From Incurvaria masculella (taxonomy: Eukaryota; Arthropoda; Insecta; Lepidoptera; Incurvariidae), in the NCBI GenBank assembly GCA_946894095.1, contig OX335652.1, positions 1,325,001 through 1,389,000 on the forward strand: a stretch of 64,000 bases of DNA, read 5' to 3'. Shown piece by piece: positions 31,880 through 43,300 of the stretch. Position 1 is the first letter of the stretch, and each line of letters begins with the position of its first letter. The position numbers were made by a program, and so were the translations under genes. The notes below the pieces were generated by a model, which saw only the letters and a program-made list of their open reading frames with translations, did not search any database and was not told the DNA's origin.

Positions 31880-32686
31880 GTATATATTTTTGCGACTTTG
31901 TACGATTTTTTAGATCGGGTCCTGTTTTTCTTGGTGCATGCGATCAGACAATACAGTTTTTTTAAGGTATTCCTTGCCTCCCGGCTTCAGTCAAGAAACA
32001 CAGTGGTGTGGCACCACAGTTTCTCATCCTTTGGGCCAACAGATGCAAGTGAATTGAGGCACAGAACTCTAAAATAAATTTAAACAACATAACATTTTAC
32101 TTACATATTTGCATTGCGATATGTGTATAGGAGGTAACACAGCTGCTTGATGCAACCGCTGAAATATTCTATAAATTCTTATACCTTTTAAGGAATACAA
32201 TATAATCTTTGGCAATAATTTCTTCGACTAGTTCTAGATTAGAATAATTTTCATGAGATTTTGGCTCTAAAAGAAAATTAATTTATGAATAGGATTAAAC
32301 TTTAGATGAATCGGCATAGCCAGAAAGGGGCAGGGGTGGTCACGCCCACCCCCTTTCCCAAATAATTGGTTGAAAAACATGGTTAAAAGTGGGCAAAAAT
32401 AACGTGCTGTAATGATAGATCGCCCTCATACAAAAAATATGATAACATATATGAAATAGTGAGCCAGATAACTGCCAAATACATAGATTAACTTTCTGGA
32501 GGAGGATTTTCATCAATGGCAAGATGATAACAATGTCGAGGTGATAAGAGACTGAAACTCAACATCTTGACCTCTGTAAAAGTCATACAAGAGACATATT
32601 TTTGAAATCAACGTAAACTTGAAAAACATCTCTGAGAACTGCCAGGTTTTATCAATGGCTCCCCATTGACTCCGACGGCTGCCAAA

Positions 32687-32894
32687 CTTTACCATCAGAT
32701 GGCGCCACATAAAACTATGCCACGGTTTCATTTTTCATTTCAGGTTGTTGACCAATTAATCTGAGTTAATTTAAATAACTACCTTGTAATTGATGTAAAA
32801 CACGGACAATGTGATTGCCTGTGATTCGCGAGTAAACATAACCTCTACGTGATAGCTTGGCATAGTTTTATGTGGCGCCATCTGGTGGTAAAGC
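32687..32894. repeat. Inverted repeat, 34-bp arms
   Basis: CTTTACCATCAGATGGCGCC...CATAAAACTATGC (32687-32720) is the reverse complement, with one or two mismatches, of GCATAGTTTTATGTGGCGCC...GGTGGTAAAG (32861-32894). The 140-bp loop is AT-rich. It may be a small foldback element downstream of the CCDC149 stop. Confidence 0.65.
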
Positions 32895-33020
32895 TTTACG
32901 CCGTGCACCCCATTGACCACAGTTGTTAATCAGTTCACACAAAAAATATCCAAACTTCACCGTAGCAGGTTGCCATTTCGAGCAGTATAATTGATAGACA
33001 AGAGTGTCTCAAATGTTGTC

Positions 33021-36000
33021 TCAACATGGTCTCAGCTCTTCCAAAGCGACCCTCACCATCTCCTCGAGCTCAGGGGGTAGAACAGTCTTTCCGCTGCCGT
33101 CGCTCTGTACCTCATCGCTGGAACTGCTCTTCACCTCGATGTGACAGCTCCGCATCTTCGTCGCCTCCTCCTCGCTGTCCGTCGACTCGCTCTTTGTGTC
33201 TTCGGGCTTCGGTTCGGGTGTTCCGTTTTCAGTGTGCGCTGCCTCCATGATGCAGTCGGTCCGTCGACGCCCGAGCGATGTGTCGGGGCAGAATTCCTCT
33301 AAGAGCATCTGGGAGGGGAATAAGGGGATGTATTTCTCGCCGTTGGACCAGCTTTCTAGCGTCTTTTCCAGTTCGGAGATTCTGTTCGCCAATATCCTTA
33401 AAAAAACATAAGGTTATCGGTTAAACACTTTCAGAGAATACATTGCAAATCCTGGTAATTATGACTAAACAAGAGGTATTTGAGCAAAACTATACTAAAT
33501 GTAAATTTAATAACAATATTAAAACTAAAATATTCTTAGATGCCTCTATGATTTGCATGGATAGAATAGGTGTAGGCTTACGTACGATTTTCATTCAAGG
33601 TTTTGTACAGGACAGGTCAGCAATATGATCATTGAAGATTTTTTAGTAAACGTAAAAATAATGAAAAATAAAGAAACATATTCAATTCGTCCATCGAAAT
33701 ACATATGCTCCTTTTCGTACTACCACATTTTATCAACAAAAACACTACAATACAATAGTGAAGTGATGAAAGTACACTTGTCCATACCTGTTGGTCTTCC
33801 TCTGGTGCTGGAGAGCAATAGACTTGTCGTTGAGCGACTCAAACAGGCCTAGGCAGAGAGATTTGAGCTCCGAGACGTGCGCCTTCCGAGCCGCCCCGCT
33901 CAACACATTCTTCTCCAGGTAACGACGCACTGCAATATGATTGTAATTATGTTTTCATATTTTCTAAATATTTATCATGTTAAGCGCGGCATTTGGCGTA
34001 AGCCAGGCTCTCACATAAGAGGTGCCCATTCCATAATACCGACCTTATAGATAAAGGATCTAGAGGATTGCTTGGTTCTTATTTTGGGAATGTCGACAGT
34101 GAATGGGTGCGTTCCCTGGCTGTTTTATATACATGCACCATTGTAGCAGAAGTCACTGCGTAACAGAGAAAGTTAAAGTTTTAGTTTTTCCTAAAACTTT
34201 AAGTATCTATTATATATAAATATAAACTACAAACCTTGTTGTTGTGTCATGACATCAATATTTCCATTGTTGAAATTAAGAGATTTATTTCTGTTTTCTA
34301 ATACATTCTGAAACAAAAATTTGCCTGTTAAAATTGTTAAAACTAAACTGTTAAATTTGCTGTTGATGCTTCATGACTATATCCCAGGGTCAGGACTTTT
34401 CGAGATAAAACCGTTTACATATTAACGAATTAGTGATAACAATGACAGAGCTGTGGAGCGGAAATGTGCTGAACCTGAGTCCTGTGATCGGACAGCGTGG
34501 TGGGCGATCGCAAATGGCACAGTGTTATCAATGTAGAATTTTGGACAATTCCAAAAAATTAACCAAATGTTTTCCGATTCCATAAAAAAAAATTTTGCAA
34601 CATTCGATTAAGAGGAGAATGCCTTTCTTCCATACGTTGCCGGCCGGTAGATTTGAATTTCTGCTTAAATCAATGATGATATTTCTTTATATATATTTCA
34701 TAAGCATTTATTGAAACATGAAATTTAACATGCTTTAAATGTCAAAGAGTAAGTCGTGTCGCCTAAGTGGGCTTATAGTACTGAAATCCTCCTTTATTAT
34801 TCTCAAAAAATCGTAAATATTTTTAACCTTTACTAACAAACCACACCATATAAATACGCATAATAGAATTTTCTGAATATTTTTTTACTATTACGGTTCT
34901 TATCCATACAAATATTATATTATATTTTAAATGCAAAAGTAACTGTTTGTTGCGTTTTAACACCTAAACAGCTAAACCAACTTTAATGAATTTCGGTATA
35001 GAAATTGTCTTAGGACCTTGGAAAAGGACAAAGCTATCTTTTGTGGCGAAAATTAAACTCGAAGGGGGTAAAATAGGGGGGAACTCATTATATCCAGAAA
35101 AAATAGGGGGATGAAAGTTTGTATAGGGAACTCATATAACATCCAGGAAATAATTCAGCCCGACATCAGTTAGTTAGTTGGGCAAAATGTTTTCCGCGCT
35201 AAGCCTACTTCACAGAGAGGCCATTGTGCGTAACAGAGGTGACTATGTAAGCGATCCCAGCTCGTCCCAGAAGTCCAGCATACCCTTTACATTCCCACAG
35301 GCCTCTGCAAGGGATCCCGGTGCTCCCAGGGTCTGCGCCCGATGGTCGGCCACACTCTTGCACTCCAACAGTACATGGGCGGTTGTTTCCGTTGTCTCCA
35401 TGCAGCCACGACATAGAGGGCTGTCCGTCACCCCCAGGTTATGGAGGTGCATTGTTCCCGACATCAGTTTAGAACGCAATTGACCCAAGCGGAGCCGGGC
35501 ACCTAAGCTAGTACCTTATATTTAGTCAGCGTCTGCTTCAATATCTCCTTCTCGACCTCCACCTGCGCGAGCCTCTCCTGCAAGTACTTGTTCTCCGCGA
35601 GCGCGCCGCCGCCGTCGTCCCGCTCGCCCCGCGCGCCGCGCGCCCCCAGCCGCTGACTCAGCCGCGCCGACTCGCCCTTGTAGTAGTCGCGGTCGGCGCA
35701 CAGCTCCTCCTTCTCGTCGAGGGTCGCGCCGAGCTGCCGCCGCAGCTGCTGGTGCTGAATTGTTCAACAATGATGATGGCTTAGCCGATGGCTTGGAGTC
35801 ACTGACCCACAGACGGTTTGTGGGGTCGCTCAGTCTGTTCTACAGGTACTACCATAGACGTTGCTCTGTAGAACATGCATTCCTCATTCCTTCCCATCCT
35901 ACCTAAATTCGGAGCACCCACCGCAAAGAATCAGTGCACCCCCTTTTGGTACATTAGGCTTATGAGAACGAACCGTTTTTCAAAGTCAGTTCTCTGCCGC

Positions 36001-38545
36001 ACCGCCAGGATATGGAACTGTCCGCCGGAGGGTGCCTTTCCTCATACCTATAACCTGGGAGTCTTCAAGAGTAATTTGAACAAGCTCGATAGCTCATCGA
36101 TAGTCCGCAAATCTGCTGGCATGGTGCCTCGCTGAGTGTGGTTTCGCGAGGGCTTTTGGGCTTTCTAAAAAATGAAAGTGGTCTTTTCATTAAATGTAAT
36201 GGTACCAACCCGGGCAACCTTAACCCTTTCACCTTCTTCCGGGTTTGTTCGGTGAAGCCATTGTGAGTGAAGTTGGGAGCCCAACAGTTGTCAAACCGAA
36301 CCTTGTTATTGAGTTTCTCCATCTGTTGGAGCAGATCGTCGCGCGCGGGACTCGAGCCGTCGCCGTCGCCGCCGCCCTCCCCCGCCACCGCCCCCGCCAG
36401 TCGCAGCTGCCGGCGCAGCGCTGCCACGTCGCGCGACGCCTCCTCCCAGCGAGCGCGCAGTGTCTCCACCTATTGCATTCCAAATAGTTGTTAGACAGGC
36501 ACACCCCTGAGTTACAACTAATGTGCTTTAATTTACTTTATCAGCCTCGGTAGCCCAGTGGAGCCAGTGAAGCAACTCTGAGCGTGGTTGGCTTATAGAT
36601 GGTTGACCGTTTTCAAACGTTGAGGCTAGCCGTGGTTCGAGTTCCACGTAAAACTGTAGGTCCCCTTCCCTACTTACTCGGTGGTAGGGTTAATCCCGTC
36701 TGGGTTGGTACCATGCATTGCATGAATGAATGATGGCCGAAGTGTCAATGAAAATAATATATGGAAGGTCATGACAGTTGGATTTAGCTATCCATTCCGG
36801 TTACATTAAAAAATAAACTGAATGATTCCAATTCCAAAGCATGGGATGCAATTGCCCCCCGTTTTGATAAGAACCTGAACCAGAACCTTCCCTTTTTTAC
36901 CACGGCTACATTGGGCTAGATGGAAACTATGGCCAATTTTTTATCCCACTTTGACCATCTTACATTTAAAACGATCTTATCAACCCGGGCAGGTTCAACT
37001 TACTAAGTAGGAAAGATCGCTTTCATAAAGTCAAAAAAGTATAAGGTTCAAAACCCAGAACATCCGAAATTATGTATTTTAAGTTTTATTTATTTTTATC
37101 CATATTCATAAGTGTTTTGGACGGTATGGGTTTTGGACATTGTGCTTTTTGGAGTGTATGATGCGATGAAAGATGACCTACAGTTTTACGTGGATACCAA
37201 ACCATACCGCACATTCCCAAAAAAAATGCACATTTTCATCTCTGTCCTTTAACCACAGACCACACATGATGTCGTCAGTTCGAGTTTCTTTATTTTCTCC
37301 ATTAGATGTAAATTACATACTTAGAATCATCAATATTTTTTTCTGCCGGGTCAATTACCTCTGGCAAAGAAGAACTGACAATATACTTGGCCCGGTTTGT
37401 ATTTCTTTTCCTTTGATACTTACCAACTAGTTTACAGTCGTTGACCATTGATTGCTCATAAAGAACTTTATTTGTACATTGGTGAAGAGAAAACAAAAGA
37501 AACGGGCAATACAGACACATATGAGATACCTTTCTTTACGTCGGCATTGGAGCAAATGGATTTTTTTTTAAATACTGTAAGGCATCATTACCTCTAATTT
37601 GAGCTGATTATTTTGGTCACGCGTGTTGGCCAGCAGCTCTCCGCCACTGACCCTGCCTCCGGCACCACGCCCCGTCTCCGCCCCCAACGGATGCTTGTTT
37701 CGGAGCTGTTCCACCAGGAGGCGGTACCGGTCGCGCTCCATCGAACACTTGTCAAGCTCCTTGCTCATGATCGACAGAGCTTCTAGTTTGCTGTGCAGCT
37801 TGCTTTTCAGTACGGAGTTCTACGAAAGGATATTTTATGAAGTGGGGTTGTGTGGACAGTAAGCCTCGAGAGAGAGAGATTCTGGAGAGAACATGAAAAT
37901 TTAATTTTTATTTTAAGCCCCCGGCTTCCGCTTGGTTTATGTTGATCGAGTTTTTGGTGCCAAAATCAGTCTTATTGCAAACGGAGAAGAAAGATCAATA
38001 TTGACAGAGATTTTGATGACATTTGCCTCATTAAAAAGTAGGGCAAATCTGGCATGGGGGAAAATACCTCTCTAGGTATGGGTTAAGTAGACAAATGCAC
38101 GCGACCAGAGAACCACGGAACCATAACAGAACATGACGGATCCAATGGACACTTTCAGGTGATGACACTCATGTCGTGATACCGTTCATGGAGGATAAAA
38201 TGAAAAGTTTGCATTATCATGAACATCCATCCATATCTCATACCATACCTACTATCATATTTTCCCAACACATCACAAGGGAACTAGTTGACATATCAGG
38301 AAGGAATGATGCTCGATGCCAGGAAGGATATTTCTTTCAAAACGATGGTACCACCTCGTGCGGTATTAATCCTACACCTACGGAAGGGGCTACAGATTTA
38401 CGTGGAATCAGAAAATCTTGCGATAAAGTATCGAAAGTTCTGTAGAAAATATTGATTTTGGGTAAGTTAAACAAACCTCGAGAACATAGTCATCAAGCTG
38501 TTGGTCAACAAACTTGACCTTACTTGGAGTAGACTTCACAAACAT
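33021..38545 (-). CDS. CCDC149: Coiled-coil domain-containing protein 149 orthologue, 7 exons
   Basis: Exons on the minus strand: 38545-38477, 37819-37592, 36469-36302, 35754-35515, 34307-34235, 33929-33788, 33396-33021. All phases agree, giving 1296 nt and 431 aa. Matches to vertebrate CCDC149 include MSKELDKCSMERDRYRLL, RDQNNQLKLE, DEKEELCADRDYYKGE, ENKYLQERLAQVE, LKSLCLGLFESLNDKSIALQ, HQRKTNRILANRISELEK. The order of coiled-coil blocks is the same. The N terminus (MFVKSTPSKVKFVDQQLDDY) is short. A pyrimidine-rich acceptor just 5' of the ATG suggests an upstream non-coding exon. The C terminus is Ser/Glu-rich and ends PPELEEMVRVALEELRPC. The function of the family is poorly known. Introns contain nested LINE pieces. 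Confidence 0.92.
34976..35530. mobile_element. LINE 3' fragment with 13-bp target duplication, nested in another repeat
   Basis: 35172-35456 is a 5'-truncated minus-strand copy of the LINE at 20110, nearly identical to its 3' 290 bp, with the same TTAG tail. CCCGACATCAGTT occurs at 35159-35171 and 35457-35469 as the target duplication. The host sequence belongs to the dispersed repeat also seen at 4395 and 43918, here in reverse orientation. The nest lies in CCDC149 intron 4 and reaches within about 60 bp of exon 4's donor. Confidence 0.85.
35771..36120 (+). pseudogene. Jockey/CR1-type LINE RT C-terminal fragment
   Basis: The plus strand reads SLTHRRFVGSLSLFYRYYH, then after a break FWYIRLMRTNRFSKSVL and RTARIWNCPPEGAFPHTYNL. 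This is the characteristic tail of many insect non-LTR elements (blocks S...R...SL..FY...H and R...R....W..LP...FP). It sits between CCDC149 exons 3 and 4 in the opposite orientation to the gene. Confidence 0.75.
36543..36810 (+). mobile_element. SINE with diverged head
   Basis: It begins TCAGCCTCGGTAGCCCAGTG like the 5S-headed copies, has AGATGGTTGACCG in the place of GGATGGGTGACC, and keeps the common tail to about the CATCCATTCC block. It lies in CCDC149 intron 2. Confidence 0.6.
36885..37260 (-). mobile_element. Two diverged SINE tail fragments
   Basis: 36890-37020 carries AACCTTCCC, GGCTACATTGGGCTAGATGG and CAACCCGGGCAGG. 37165-37215 carries GACCTACAGTTTTACGTGGA. Both are in minus orientation in CCDC149 intron 2. 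Confidence 0.45.
38205..38425 (-). mobile_element. SINE tail fragment, diverged
   Basis: CCATATCTCATACCATACCT, AGGGAACTAG and GGGGCTACAGATTTACGTGG match the common tail in minus orientation. It lies in CCDC149 intron 1, just before exon 1. Confidence 0.45.
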
Positions 38546-38569
38546 GGTGTAGGCCTAGGAAGGAAATCT

Positions 38570-39100
38570 TTAAAAACTTTACTTTACGCTAAAAGATGAT
38601 TGCAAACTGCGCGCGCTACGGCTACATGACTTTTGTTTGACATATAATTTCGACAAACGTTAGTCAAGTCAACAACATTTCAATATCGTACTATAAATTA
38701 TCGGATTTGATCCCGACGTTAGCAGAAAGCCGCCTTTGCTGAAAGGGTTAGCTCGATGTATGCGAGTAGTGACGGGATGAATAAAATTGTTCTCGTAAAT
38801 TGTCCTACACTAATACCCACTATTATGTACCATGTGCAAAACATGGGTGGTGCCGAGCGACGACGCCGCGACGCCTGATAAAAAAGAAGCTTCTACGATT
38901 TTTTGGATAAGTTTATTTCAAAATGGACTTCCACCCGCCGATGATGGTAGTAATGTTTTCTCAGTTTACTCTCCGACGACAGCATAGTCCGTGACGAGGC
39001 TATACAAGCTTAGATTAGATATAGAGCTTAATGCTCTAAAAAGAAGAAAACAAACTTAAAATGTAATAAAACCCATCAACTTATAAAATTTTACAATTTA
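38570..39100. other. Region upstream of the CCDC149 start, nothing recognised
   Basis: It probably holds the CCDC149 5' UTR or promoter. No exon, TATA box or known repeat was identified. Confidence 0.4.
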
Positions 39101-39116
39101 GTTATGTAAATGATGA

Positions 39117-39316
39117 GGCCCCCTGTACGTTTTCGTAATTTTTTAATTTTACCTATTTGTTATAGCGGCAAAATAAATACACAATCTGTGACAGTTTTAG
39201 CTGCCTACCTGCAACGGTTCCTGAGATACAGCCCTGTGACAGACGGACGGACGGACGGACAGCGGAGGCTTAGTAATAGGGTTCCGTTGGCACCTTTTGA
39301 GTACGGAACCCTCAAA
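39117..39316 (+). repeat. ACGG-core dispersed element, 5'-truncated
   Basis: It starts inside the TATTTGTTATAGCGG block and ends GAGTACGGAACCCTCAAAA, with a GACGGACGGACGGACGGACA core. Confidence 0.75.
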
Positions 39317-39319
39317 AGC

Positions 39320-40200
39320 AGAAAATTAAAAACAAGTACGCTGGGGCCCCGCTAGAGATTACAAAGATATGACACAATCATAATCTGCACATGACAGAAA
39401 AATATGACGAAATTAAATTTGCGTATATTGACGAGATTGATCTTTGCCGGTCCCCTCCGAGTGCCAGCAGCGGCTGCGCAGAAACCAAATCCGAAATAGT
39501 TTTTGACTACGCAACGTACACTTAACAACTCTTTGAGCAAGAGTATAATGCGATAATGCTATAAGAGATAAGTCTATTTAGTATTTGCTGTGGTATTTGC
39601 TTTGAACAAAGAGGTGACAATGTTCTGTTGAGGTGACGACTTTATTATAAACGTTTTTATACATAGAAGCCATTAGCGTTGTTTGTTTTAGATTATTTGA
39701 TCTCCACGTCGTCAAATGCATTAAGGAGAAAACCATGGATAGGTAAAATAAAACAGAAAATGTACAACTCATCACAAACCTTTAATATGTTTTTCACAAT
39801 ATTTTTATAAATGCAACAGAAGGAAGTTTACATTTCATTCAATGACCGCGGGTTTTTCTCTAAGATGCAACATAATTTATTCGGTGGTTGTGTAAGGTGC
39901 TGTAATTAACATAACAGTATCATAGAATAGTTTCCAAGGAAATCATCATTAAAATGTATTAGGATAGCACGGACTTTGGACAAACGAGCGATCAAGTGTT
40001 CTCAGGATACGAATTCACTTTGACATTACTTTGGTATTCTGGTAATCGATCGCTGGGCCACACGGAATGGCGGCGTGGAATTCGATAAATGTTATCCTTC
40101 GAAATACAAAAACATATTTGAAAGAAAAATATGGCAAAAAAATTTACCCTGAAATCATCGGTACTTATTTTGACAACATCTTATTTGTAAGTGTGTTGAA
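39320..40200. other. AT-rich intergenic DNA, nothing recognised
   Basis: There is no supported coding sequence between CCDC149 and the 3' end of the Kazal-domain gene. Confidence 0.4.
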
Positions 40201-40202
40201 GT

Positions 40203-40208
40203 TTTATT
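40203..40208 (-). terminator. Candidate polyadenylation signal of the Kazal gene
   Basis: The plus strand TTTATT gives AATAAA on the minus strand, about 185 bp past the stop codon. Confidence 0.45.
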
Positions 40209-40389
40209 ACTTAATTACTTAATACATTAAAATATTGCTATTATCAATAACCAGGGATCTCTCCCACCACTAAACCTACAAAAACCCGCTTACTGGGTGA
40301 TTTTACCGATGCCTCGAGGGTTATGGCTTGACTTCTCGCTTTTAGGCGTGTCTGTAGGCTTGGCTGGAGCGATGTGTCGTGGTCTTCCG

Positions 40390-43300
40390 CTAGACGACCG
40401 CCGCCGGGGGCGCAGCTGTGGTGCTGGTGGGACAGGGTCCCTCTCTCCTTTGGCTGATACCTGAGGAACAAAGTAAGATATCATTTCCGGGACATACTTA
40501 ACAATCTTAGGCCGGGTTGCACGTACCGTCGTGCACGTCAACATCACCGTCAACATATGATTAAAGACTGATCAGTCAAAATTTGCGTTGCACGAAACTT
40601 AAACATTACTTTGATCGCTGATGTTAACCCTTAATCGTAATCACTCCCGACCCATTGATCACCGTCAAAATCACGATCAAATAATAATTCAAAGTGTAAA
40701 AAGTCCCTATTTTTACATTTTTGCAGTCTTATTGGACCTTCAATAATAGGCAAATGTCGCCATTAATGGAATACAAACCAAGCCCCGGTTGCACGTACCG
40801 TCTTGCTCGTCAACATCACCGTCAACGTATGATTAAGGCCTGATCAGGCAAATTTTGCGTTGCACGAAACTTAAACATTGCGTTGACCCCTGATGTTAAC
40901 CGCTAATCATAAACACTCCGGACCCATTGATCAACGTCAAAATCACGATCAAATTATAATTCAAAGTATCAAAAGTTACTATTTTTATATTATTGTAGTC
41001 TTATTGGACCTTAAATAATAGGCAAACGTCGCCATTAATGGAATGCAATGCTTTGTTTTTCATTATTATTAGCCTGGCACTCGGTTCCACAGATTAAAAA
41101 TTTCGGCGCCAAATCTATGTAATCTGTGGTGCTACCAACAGCTGATAGCAAGCCGACATATTGGGCGCTAGTAGCGCCACCCCGCGGCTCCAGGAGCAAC
41201 TGTTTTGTTTGTTAGTACGAATGGTTGACGCTAGATGGTGCTTCAATTGTGCCTGTCCCTTTCTGTTTATGTACTGTGAGAGAAGGGCAGTACTATGTCA
41301 GCTCAGGCGGTGCTAAGAGTTGCCATACAGCAAACATTTTTGCCGATTGTTTCGAGGGACTATTTGTGGTCTGACTCCTGGCAAGCTAACTTTGACGAAA
41401 ATATGTTACGTGCAACGCAATTTCATATGATGGGCGATTAGCCGTCACATCATCGTCAAATGTAATCAGTAACGGATAACATTTTACGAAGCGTCGTGCA
41501 CTCCGGCCTTAGTGATCGGTCACTTAAACATCTATTTCGAACGACATAGACATTGGTGTTGAGCGACTGAACCGCTGCAGGGTCGAACGGAAGAACCCGT
41601 TGGTGGTCTCTCATTGGTTTCTGAGATGCTCCGAGAATGAGACTGAACGTGACTGACTGAAATTTACAATTTTTAACCGGCTTCAAAAAAGGAGCAGGTT
41701 CTCAATTCGTCTGTGTGTTGTTTTTTTGCTTTTTATTTTATTTTTTATGTTTGTTGCCTCATAACTTTCGCCTGGGTGAACCGATTTTGATGAATAAAAT
41801 TACCGACTTCAAAGAAAAAGCACTAAAAAATAAAAAAGTAATTGCCATTTTTGTAGTTACGATTATTGTAATTTTTTGAGTCGGTGTCAGCCAAGGTAGC
41901 CAAGGTTCTCTTGACTGGCGCTGCGCGTGCCTGGTTGACGCCGACTCAAAAAATGACAATAATCGTAACTTCAAAAATGGCAATTATTTTTTTACTGTCG
42001 AGTGTTTGAAGTCGGTATTTTTTTTTGTTTTTTTTTTGTACAACCAATAGCCGACACGACAGGCAGAAGTTGTCTGCCACGACCTCAACAACCGCGCCAC
42101 GGCACGGCGCGGCGCCACCTACCTCCCGGACCCAACTATAGCTACGAAAATACTCCTTAGATCATAACTACGTATGCTCTCCAAACAAAAAGCTATGACC
42201 ACAATGTCCATCACAGATTTCCAAAAGGAGCAGCGCCATATCCACGCTCTCCAGCGCTCTGTCACTGATACCATAATATTGATGGTGTCTGGGCTACATA
42301 AATAATCGTTTATACCACAGATGTAATCCTATACATCTTCTATGTGAGCACCCAACTTACCTGCGACCTATGTGCTGCTGACTAGACAGTAAAATCCTCG
42401 TCCCAGAAGTACAGGAGGCTGTTCATTTTCCCGCAGGTTTCTGGGCGGAAGATCGACGCTTAGCACACGGACGGGTGTTTCTGCTGACCACCCTCTGCAG
42501 TCAAGCCACAGAGCGTGGTCTGTTACATAATATTGTGCCCTGATAGTGTAGGCCAGCCGTGTTAAAATGAAACAAATTGTGTGTGGGGCTTCAGCGAGCG
42601 ATAGGATAGCCTCTTCAGCCCGCCAGCAGTCTGTGATGTAGCGTTGTGTAGCATCTCGGCTATTCCCTGTAACCGGTTCGTAAGCCGCCGACACGATACG
42701 CACCTTGCCCGCAGTTCTGCGCGCACCCGAGTCGGCCCGGGTTGAAGTATGTGACGCCGTCAGTGCCGCAGACGGGGTTGTACTCGGCCGTGGTGAGGCA
42801 GGCGCGCAGGCACTGCGTCACGCTCGCCGAAGGCGTCGTCGTCGTCGAAGGGCTGGAAGTAATTGGCGAATGGTCATTGGCTGTGGGCAGCGAGGGCAAG
42901 GTGGGGAGCGGCGATCGCAATCCATTCGTACATTGGCATCGTAGCCACATTGTACATACATTGACGGTAGCGCCGGCCAAAGAGTTCGCTCACTGCTGTG
43001 ATGCTCTCACATTTCAACGACATTCTCCATGCTACGGGCGATAACTGATTAAATCCTCTATTTACAGGTTTTTGAAATTTTGTCTTATAACATATCAGAA
43101 CCTCGGTCAATCAACTGTTACAGATATTTTTCAACCGGACGGAAGTTGAGGACAAATAGATAGCTAGCTTTAGGAACAAATACTCACTTGACTTGAGCTT
43201 GGCTCTGGGGTTGTCCCTGGCCCTGACCAGTGCTTTGCCCAGGACCGGTTTGCCCAAACTGTCCGTTCTGCCCGAACTGTCCATTTTGGCCGAACTGATC

